Below, one piece after another: positions 1 to 5,313 of a stretch of 5,313 nucleotides of DNA; positions within the stretch are counted from its first letter, which is position 1; each line of letters begins with the position of its first letter. Made by a program: the position numbers and the translations under genes. The stretch comes from Desulfobacteraceae bacterium UBA5616 (GTDB lineage: Bacteria > Desulfobacterota > Desulfobacteria > Desulfobacterales > UBA5616), in NCBI GenBank assembly GCA_002423615.1, contig DIKO01000071.1, positions 1 through 5,313 of the forward strand, in the 5' to 3' direction. The notes under the pieces were generated by a model. The model was given only the letters and a program-made list of their open reading frames with translations. It was not told where the DNA came from and did no database searches.

Positions 1-9
1 ATTAACGGA

Positions 10-384
10 TTATTTTTTGATATCCAGATCATCCCCCATCAGATTGGAAAAAAGTTCATTGGTCATGGTTTCCACACTGACCTGAACCTTCTTGAAATTT
101 CTCACCAGCTCCTTGGCCAGGGGCGTCAGTTGGGAGCCGCCGCCCAAAGACCCTCCGGCCTGCCTGACCAGAAGCTGTTTTCCAAGCCGCTTTTCCGTTG
201 CGCTGATTCTTGCCCAGACAGCCCGATACCCCATCTTGAGTTCTTTCGCAGCCGCATTGATGGAGCCGTGCTTCTCGATGGCTTCCAGAATTCGAACCCG
301 TCCGAACCCGAAAACCACTTCACCGGTCTGGTCCTGCAACCATACCTTGGAACGGCAAAAAACAGGACCTTTATCTGTTTGCAT
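10..384 (-). CDS. Stand-alone ModE-type winged helix-turn-helix regulator
   Basis: A 124-residue protein that matches the N-terminal DNA-binding domain of ModE, the molybdate-responsive regulator. Residues about 8-28 are a short beta region. A helix-turn-helix lies at about 41-60 (SINAAAKELKMGYRAVWARI), with the ModE/LysR pattern of small residues and an aromatic before the recognition helix. The wing at 73-88 carries the glycine-rich GGSLGGGSQLTP, very like the GGxxGGGxxLT of E. coli ModE. A helical tail suited to dimerisation follows. The C-terminal MOP/TOBE oxyanion-binding domains of full ModE (about 260 residues) are absent, so it may not sense molybdate itself. The ATG at 384 was chosen because AGGAGG lies 6 bases upstream; the frame stays open to an upstream ATG at 480, but that start has no such site. 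The gene is 138 bases downstream of the formate dehydrogenase gene in the same direction. A role in controlling this cluster or Mo/W metabolism is inferred from position. The family call is firm; the target is unknown. Confidence 0.88.
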   Translation of the reverse strand: MQTDKGPVFCRSKVWLQDQTGEVVFGFGRVRILEAIEKHGSINAAAKELKMGYRAVWARISATEKRLGKQLLVRQAGGSLGGGSQLTPLAKELVRNFKKVQVSVETMTNELFSNLMGDDLDIKK

Positions 385-390
385 GATGAC

Positions 391-396
391 CCTCCT
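391..396 (-). promoter_or_regulatory. Ribosome binding site of the ModE-type gene
   Basis: The minus strand reads AGGAGG, then six bases, then ATG at 384. It is a perfect Shine-Dalgarno core and decides the start, shortening the open frame by 32 codons. Confidence 0.85.
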
Positions 397-403
397 TTCA
401 CCC

Positions 404-431
404 TTTAAATGCATATTCGGCATTTTTTCAA
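404..431 (-). promoter_or_regulatory. Possible promoter with an operator-like dyad before the regulator gene
   Basis: On the minus strand TTGAAA (431-426) resembles a -35 box (5 of 6). Sixteen bases later TTTAAA (409-404) resembles a -10 box (4 of 6). The spacer contains the perfect inverted repeat AAATGC-N7-GCATTT (425-407), a 19-base dyad of the size a winged-helix dimer could bind. Transcription would start close to 397, leaving only a very short leader before the Shine-Dalgarno site, which weakens the promoter reading. The dyad is seen directly; promoter and operator functions are inferred. The idea that the downstream regulator represses itself here is a guess. Confidence 0.3.
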
Positions 432-522
432 TAATTTTCTGTATTTTCCGGATGAAAGGAACATCAACCCGGATGCGCACGGGGTCTTATGACCCTTGCC
501 CGGATTTCCCGCCGTTAAGCCG

Positions 523-3285
523 TCATTGGTCTATCCTTTCAATTTTCACCGCGCAGGCTTTGTATTCCGCGGTGAGGGTATTGGGGTCAAATGCCGGATT
601 GGTGAGCCAGTTGGCATTGCCGTCTCTGAAATGAAAGGCCATCCAGACCATGCCTTTGGGCACTTCCGCCGTCACTCTGGCCCGGACCCGGACTTCTCCC
701 CGTCTGGATGAAACCCGTATGATTTCTCTGTCGCTGATATTGAGATCGTTTGCGTCGGAAATCGATATGTCCGCCGTCTCTTCTCCCAGAAGATCGTTCA
801 ATCCTTCGCAACGGTCGGTCTGGGTTCGCGTATGATAGTGGTAGAGCCTGCGCCCGGTGGAGAGGACAAACGGATACCGGGAATCCGGCACTTCTGCGGG
901 AGGAGTCCAGTCCACCGGCATAAAACGCCCCAGGCCGCAGGAAAACTGGCCGTCCTTGTGGAGAAAACAGGTTCCGGGATGATCCTCGGAGGTGCAGGGC
1001 CATTGCAGACCGTCTTTTTCGATCCGGCTGTATTTGATGCCGTTTAAATTCGGCGCCAGCACGGATATTTCATTGTCCCATAATTCCATGCCGCTGGCGG
1101 ATGGCCAAACATGACCGAAACGCCGAGCAATTTCCCTGAAAATCCACCAGTTGGGCTTTGCAACGCCCGGCGGCGGGCTTGCGGCCCGGACCCGGCTGAC
1201 CCGGCGTTCGCTGTTTGCGAAGGTGCCGTTGTTTTCGCTCCAGGCGGCCGCCGGCAGCACGACATGCGCGAACCGGCTGGTTTCATTGAGGAAGATATCC
1301 TGGCACACGAGAAATTCAGCGGAAGCGAGCTCGTGTTCGACCTTCCGGATATCCGGTTCGGTATTGGCGAGGTTTTCCCCGAAAATATAAAAAGCCCGGA
1401 CCTTGCCGCTGACGAGCCCGTCCATCATCTGGGGAATCATCAATCCGGGTTTTGCGGGGAGGTTTCCCACGTTCCACGCAGCCTCGAATTTCTTCCGGGC
1501 AGCTTCATCCGTCACCACCTGATACCCGGGAAAAACATTGGGCAAGGCGCCCATGTCGCAGGCCCCCTGAACGTTGTTCTGACCCCGCAGGGGATTGACC
1601 CCGCCGCATTCCATTCCCATGTTCCCCAGGAGCATCTGCAGGTTGGCGGTGCTCATAACGTTGTTTTTGCCGCAGGTGTGCTCAGTGATGCCCAGGGTGT
1701 AGCAGAGCATCACCGGTTTTACCGCTGCCAGCCGCCGGGCGATATCCCGGATCATTTCCTCGCTGATGCCGCTGATTACGGATGCCTGTGAAACGGGAAT
1801 GGCCATGATGCTTTTTTTGAATTCCTCGAATCCCATACAGCAGGAAGCGACAAATTTTTTATCGTAGAGATCCTCTTCGATCAGGACGTGCATGATCCCG
1901 TTGAGCAGTGCGATGTCGCTGCCCACCTTGAGGGGAACATGCAGGTCGGCAAAATCAACCAGACGGTGTTTTCGAGGATCCATCACGATTAATTTTGCAC
2001 CCTTTTGAACGGCGTTTTTAAGAAAAGTAGCGGCCACCGGATGGGCCTCGGTCATGTTGGATCCGATGACCAGAAACATTTTGGCGTCCGCGAACTCACC
2101 GAAGGAATTCGTCATTGCCCCTGAACCAAATGAAGTCGCCAGTCCGGCGACGGTGGGGGCATGTCAGGTACGGGCGCAATGGTCGATATTGTTGGTCTTG
2201 AATACGGCCCGGAAAAGTTTCTGCATCTGGTAGGAATCTTCATTGATGCTCCGGGCGCAACTCACCCCGGCCACGGCGTCCGGACCGCTTTCGTCAATAA
2301 TGGATTTGAATTTATCGGCCACCAGATCCAGTGCCTCGTCCCAGGAGGCTTCCCGGAAAGTTCCGTTTTCCCGGATCAGAGGCGTCTTGAGCCGTTCTTC
2401 GGAGTAAATGAAATCGTATCCGAAGCGACCCTTGACGCAAAGCCGCCCTTTATTGGGGGCCCCGTTTTCAACCCCGGTCACCTTGACGATTTTATCATCC
2501 TTCACATGCAGCCATTGCTGGCATCCCACTCCGCAATACGGGCAGGTGGTGCGGATCTTTTGGGTTTCATTTCCGGTGGAGAGTCCGAAGGCTTTTTTTT
2601 CAAAAAGAGCCCCCACGGGGCATACCTGTACGCATTCCCCGCAGTGGGTGCAATTGTCGTAATTCACAACAGGATACCAGCCATCGGGATGATCTTCCCT
2701 CCTTCCGAAGGGCGGCCGGATGGCAAGGTTTACCTGGATTTCATTGCAGGCCTGGATGCATCTGCCGCAGCCGATGCACCGGCTGAAGTCCCGGACGATC
2801 ATGGGAGCCGCGTCATCCAAAGGATGGCCGTACATCTGTATATTCATTCCTTTTACACTGGCCCCGTATTCAATGGCCAGATCCTGAAGGCGGCAATGGC
2901 CATGGGAGGGGCAGAGCGCCTGGTGCCAGGGTTGATCCATGATTTTCAACTGGTTTTCGGTCCAGTCGGATTCGGCCGTTTCCGCGGCGATACAATTGTG
3001 GGCGCCGGAGGCAAGCATCATTTCAATGATCATTTTTCGCGCGGCTCTTACCCTGGGGCTGTCCGTGAGAATTTTCATATTGGCGGCGGCCGGGGTGCCG
3101 CAGGCGGGAAGGAGCGTTTCGCTTCCCTCGGCTTCCACCACGCATATCCGGCATTGACCGGTAGGCCGGGTTCCGGCAAGGTAACACAGGGTAGGTATCC
3201 GGATTTGATTCGTCCTCGCCACTTCAAGCAGCGTCCGGCCTTGCTGGAAGCTTACCTCGTTGTTATTCATGTAAAGAGTCGGCAT
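523..3285 (-). CDS. fdhA: Selenocysteine-containing formate dehydrogenase catalytic (alpha) subunit
   Basis: A 920-residue protein if the in-frame TGA at codon 374 is read as selenocysteine. It should interconvert formate and CO2 at a Mo- or W-bis-pterin centre in the cytoplasm; no Tat or Sec signal is visible. Domains: NuoG-like [2Fe-2S] ferredoxin at 1-78 (Cys34, 45, 48, 62); a His-Cys cluster region with His96, Cys98, Cys125 and Cys131; two ferredoxin [4Fe-4S] motifs (Cys170/173/176/180 and Cys212/215/218/222); the FdhF [4Fe-4S] motif (Cys248/251/255/283) followed by Lys285; the molybdopterin oxidoreductase core, about 300-780; and the dinucleotide-binding domain, 804-920. Active-site residues match E. 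coli FdhF: Sec374, the adjacent His375, and Arg567 in NPLRGQNNVQGA. The ATG at 3285 has AAGGAG seven bases upstream; the frame extends to a TTG at 3312 without that support. It ends in TGA at 523. It lies 81 bases after the flavoprotein gene, its likely electron partner. Family and Sec use are very likely; Mo versus W and the physiological direction cannot be read from sequence. Confidence 0.93.
2116..2161 (-). promoter_or_regulatory. Bacterial SECIS element inside the fdhA coding region
   Basis: Beginning two bases after the TGA, the minus strand can fold into a long hairpin. The lower stem is TGCCCC (2161-2156) with GGGGCA (2121-2116). The middle stem is ACC (2154-2152) with GGT (2127-2125). 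The upper stem is a perfect six-pair GTCGCC (2151-2146) with GGCGAC (2140-2135), capped by the five-base loop GGACT (2145-2141). The loop opens with two G residues, 18 bases after the TGA, which fits the known bacterial pattern of a G at the start of the apical loop a short fixed distance from the codon. Unlike E. coli fdhF, I see no bulged U in the upper stem. The element would recruit SelB with Sec-tRNA. Pairing was worked out by hand; no folding energy was computed. Confidence 0.85.
2164..2166 (-). other. In-frame TGA read as selenocysteine (Sec374)
   Basis: The codons around it read I-D-H-C-A-R-T-TGA-H-A-P-T-V-A-G-L. This is the conserved formate dehydrogenase active-site segment, where homologues carry Cys or Sec (E. 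coli FdhF has CCARVUHGP). The same frame continues for 546 residues of clear family sequence to 523, with 16 conserved residues between the TGA and the first downstream Met. A true stop or a sequencing error would not land exactly on the catalytic residue. It requires SelB and tRNA-Sec, which are not in the window. Confidence 0.95.
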
Positions 3286-3292
3286 GGATTCA

Positions 3293-3298
3293 CTCCTT
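3293..3298 (-). promoter_or_regulatory. Ribosome binding site of fdhA
   Basis: The minus strand reads AAGGAG, then seven bases, then ATG at 3285. It fixes the start at the Met of MPTLYMNNNEV, which is also where the NuoG-like ferredoxin fold begins, and argues against the TTG at 3312. Confidence 0.85.
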
Positions 3299-3366
3299 CT
3301 TGGGTATTTCAAAATTAGATCTGATTCGGCTCCGGGATTAAGAGGCCGCAGTTCTTAATTAAAATC

Positions 3367-5289
3367 TTACAGGGCCGCGGTCAGTATCCGGTAACACCTC
3401 AGGCAACGGGATGCCTCCTCACGGGCCTCTGCAACGGACAGTCCCCCTTCGACTTCCTTGAAATTATGGACCCGGTAATCAGGCTCCAGAACAGGGTCCT
3501 CGATTCTTTCGGTCCCGCCCGGATAGGCAAAGGCTTCGTCCTGATCGAACATGCCTTTGCTTGAAACGATGGCCTGCAGTACGTCGGTTTCATCCGGGGA
3601 GCACTGCCCATGTTGGAGGAACTGGGAAATGAAACGCGCGGCGTTTTTTCCCGCGGCAAGTGCTGCAATCAGTGTTTTGGGTCCGGTGACGCAGTCTCCG
3701 CCGCCAAAAACATTTTTCTTGTCGGATTGAAAGGTGGTCTGATCCACAATCAGCGTCTTCCACTTAGTCACGACGGATTCATCTTCTTCAGGAAGCACGC
3801 AGTCCACCACGCAGATCTGTCCCACGGCGGGTATCACGGCGTCGCAATCGATGACGAATTCCGATCCCTTAATGGGAACGGGGCTTCGGCGGCCGCTGGT
3901 GTCCGGCGCTCCCAGTTCCATCCGCAGGCATTTGAGGCCGCTGACCTTTCCGTCTGTTGCAATGACCTGAACCGGAGCGATGAGATAGTGGAAAACAACC
4001 CCTTCTTCTTTGGCTTCTTTTATTTCAAGCGGATCGGCGGGCATTTCCGCCTCAGTTCGGCGATACAGGAGGTTGACATCGGAAAAGCCAAGCCTTCGGG
4101 CGGTGCGAACGCAGTCCATGGCCACATTTCCCCCGCCGATGACGACGATTTTCTGTCCTTCAAGGGGTTTTCTGTTCCTGGCTGCTTCGGCAAGGAAATA
4201 AACACCGGTCATGAAACACTGATAGCCTGCATCCTCTCCTTCACATCTCATTTTTGAGGATTCCGGAGCGCCTACGCCGATAAAAATGGCGGCAAATCCT
4301 TGATTGGCGAGATCTTCAAGACTTATTTTTTCGCCGATCGTCACCCCGTATTGAATCTTAGCCCCCAATTGTTTGACGACTTCAGTTTCGTGAGCGATAA
4401 CCTCCCTGGGGAGCCGGTATGAGGGGATTCCATAGGCCGCCATGCCCCCGGGGCCTTCCTGTGACTCGAAAATAGTGGTTTTATATCCATTTTTTCCAAG
4501 ATAGTAGGCGCAGGACAGGCCGGCGGGCCCAGCGCCGATAACGGCGATTTTTTCAGGATGGGATTCGGATACACGGGTGTCGGGAGGCATGCCGGCAAAC
4601 ATCTCCTGATCCGCCAGAAATCGTTTCAGGGAGCGGATGGAAAGCGATTCGTCCAGTTTCGCCCTTCTGCAATTGGCTTCACAGGGTCTGACGCACACCC
4701 GTCCGATGGTTCCCGGCATGGGACAATCATTCCGGACAACGGCCATGGCCTCATCAAATCGATTCAGGTGAATATTTTCAAGATAGGAAGGAATATCGAT
4801 TCTGGAAGGACAGGCGCTGATGCAGGGGGCCGTTACGATGCTTTTGTATTTTCCGGTATTGACTTTTCTTTTTCCCTGAATCACCTCATGAAAGGAATCC
4901 TTATAGGCGTCGAGAATATCGAGGACAGGTTTTCCGAGGGTGCGGCCGATATCGCATCTTGCGGTGATGCTGATCTGTGAAGCAAGAAAACGTATGGTTT
5001 CAAGATGTTCGATGGCCCCCTGGCCTTCGCATATATTTTTCGAAAGGGTCATCATCCTGGCCGTACCCAGACGACAGGGCGCGCACTGGCCGCAGGATTC
5101 CTTGTAGGCCTGAAGAATATAGGCATTGAGGAGATCGACGGGATCAACGGCGCTGTCCCAGACGATTGCACCCTCCCAGCCGACAACGGCCTTGAGGGGA
5201 TGACCGGAAAAATGGCCGGCGACGGCATGTTTGGACAAATCCGAGAACCGGTCTGGTCCTTTCCAGGTGTTGACGATAGGTTCACTCAT
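3367..5289 (-). CDS. NuoF-cluster/GltD-like FAD-dependent NAD(P)H oxidoreductase, partner subunit of formate dehydrogenase (SfrB-like)
   Basis: A 640-residue iron-sulfur flavoprotein that probably passes electrons between the formate dehydrogenase and NAD(P). Residues about 55-135 match the C-terminal [4Fe-4S] domain of NuoF (ESCGQCAPCRLGT: Cys66, 69, 72, with Cys112). The NuoF FMN/NADH domain is missing. From about 150 the protein is like GltD/NfnB: N-terminal cluster cysteines Cys156, 160, 189, 199, 203 and 207 (the last three in GRVCVRPCEANC); an FAD-binding GAGPAG at 252-257; a nucleotide-binding GGGNVA at 385-390 followed by YRR at 409-411; and a second FAD contact, GGGDCVTGPKT, at 529-539. 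A C-terminal RCLRC (Cys629, Cys632) may add cluster ligands. The GxGxxA pattern and the SfrB/NfnB resemblance favour NADPH, but this is inference. The start is ATG 5289; an in-frame TGA at 5301-5299 rules out a longer form. No good Shine-Dalgarno site precedes it, so coupling to a gene beyond the window edge is possible. The stop is TAA, 81 bases before fdhA. The isolated gene could be mistaken for glutamate synthase small subunit, but there is no GltB and the NuoF domain argues against that. Confidence 0.9.
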   Translation of the reverse strand: MSEPIVNTWKGPDRFSDLSKHAVAGHFSGHPLKAVVGWEGAIVWDSAVDPVDLLNAYILQAYKESCGQCAPCRLGTARMMTLSKNICEGQGAIEHLETIRFLASQISITARCDIGRTLGKPVLDILDAYKDSFHEVIQGKRKVNTGKYKSIVTAPCISACPSRIDIPSYLENIHLNRFDEAMAVVRNDCPMPGTIGRVCVRPCEANCRRAKLDESLSIRSLKRFLADQEMFAGMPPDTRVSESHPEKIAVIGAGPAGLSCAYYLGKNGYKTTIFESQEGPGGMAAYGIPSYRLPREVIAHETEVVKQLGAKIQYGVTIGEKISLEDLANQGFAAIFIGVGAPESSKMRCEGEDAGYQCFMTGVYFLAEAARNRKPLEGQKIVVIGGGNVAMDCVRTARRLGFSDVNLLYRRTEAEMPADPLEIKEAKEEGVVFHYLIAPVQVIATDGKVSGLKCLRMELGAPDTSGRRSPVPIKGSEFVIDCDAVIPAVGQICVVDCVLPEEDESVVTKWKTLIVDQTTFQSDKKNVFGGGDCVTGPKTLIAALAAGKNAARFISQFLQHGQCSPDETDVLQAIVSSKGMFDQDEAFAYPGGTERIEDPVLEPDYRVHNFKEVEGGLSVAEAREEASRCLRCYRILTAAL

Positions 5290-5313
5290 TGTAACTATTC
5301 AGCGAAAATTTAA

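Noticed and set aside
385..480. Longer regulator start at ATG 480 giving 156 residues
   Set aside because: The added 32 residues are unlike ModE N-termini, and the strong AGGAGG site places the start at 384.
482..495. Hairpin GGGTC-TTAT-GACCC shortly after the fdhA stop, as a terminator
   Set aside because: It has only five pairs and no T-run follows on the minus strand, so intrinsic termination is not supported.
1111..1791. A 226-codon plus-strand open frame opposite the molybdopterin core of fdhA
   Set aside because: It lies wholly antisense to conserved enzyme sequence and has no recognisable motif.
523..2115. A separate 530-residue formate dehydrogenase gene starting at ATG 2115
   Set aside because: The 16 codons before this Met are conserved family sequence leading straight to the Sec codon, and a protein starting here would lack the active-site residue and all clusters. 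It is the C-terminal part of fdhA.
2164..2166. TGA as a nonsense mutation making fdhA a pseudogene
   Set aside because: The codon is exactly at the catalytic Sec position, a SECIS-like hairpin follows, and both halves are intact.
2161..3318. A 385-codon open frame on the plus strand opposite the first part of fdhA
   Set aside because: It is antisense to a strand whose protein has complete cysteine motifs and a good ribosome site. The plus-strand translation shows no recognisable domain, so it is a shadow of codon bias.
3338..3358. Inverted repeat TTAAGA-N9-TCTTAA between the flavoprotein gene and fdhA
   Set aside because: It is a short AT-rich stem with a nine-base loop and no T-run. A terminator here would separate two genes that probably form one complex. 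It may be chance or a weak processing site.
3367..5289. Glutamate synthase small subunit (GltD)
   Set aside because: The body is GltD-like, but the NuoF cluster domain at the N-terminus, the formate dehydrogenase neighbour and the lack of a large subunit point to an SfrB-type electron-transfer subunit.

Overview
The window holds a compact three-gene cluster, all on the minus strand, for a cytoplasmic selenium-dependent formate dehydrogenase and a likely regulator. Going with transcription (high to low coordinates), the order is a 640-residue FAD/iron-sulfur NAD(P)H oxidoreductase (5289-3367), a 920-residue molybdenum/tungsten formate dehydrogenase catalytic subunit (3285-523), and a 124-residue stand-alone ModE-type winged-helix protein (384-10). 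The gaps are 81 and 138 bases, so the first two genes look like one operon. The regulator may be read through from it or may have its own promoter.

The central point is that the catalytic subunit is one gene interrupted by an in-frame TGA (2166-2164), not two genes. The TGA sits exactly where E. coli FdhF has selenocysteine (HCAR-x-U-H-x-P). It is followed by a strong hairpin with the position and loop expected of a bacterial SECIS element. An annotation that reads this TGA as stop would report a 373-residue NuoG-like protein and a separate 530-residue 'formate dehydrogenase' starting at 2115.

The probable electron path runs from formate to the Mo/W-selenocysteine site, the FdhF [4Fe-4S] cluster, a ferredoxin-like relay and a NuoG-like N-terminal part, then to the NuoF-type cluster and flavin of the partner subunit, and finally to NAD(P). 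The partner lacks the FMN domain of NuoF. Instead it has a GltD/NfnB-like flavoprotein body, as in SfrAB-type soluble oxidoreductases, so NADP is a reasonable guess for its nucleotide. The reaction could also run as CO2 reduction.

The organism is probably a strict anaerobe. A selenoprotein formate dehydrogenase with ferredoxin modules and an SfrB-like partner suggests a sulfate-reducing or syntrophic member of the Desulfobacterota. That placement is an impression from protein style and moderate GC content, not a computed assignment. No selenocysteine machinery, molybdopterin genes, RNA genes, mobile elements or CRISPR arrays were seen.
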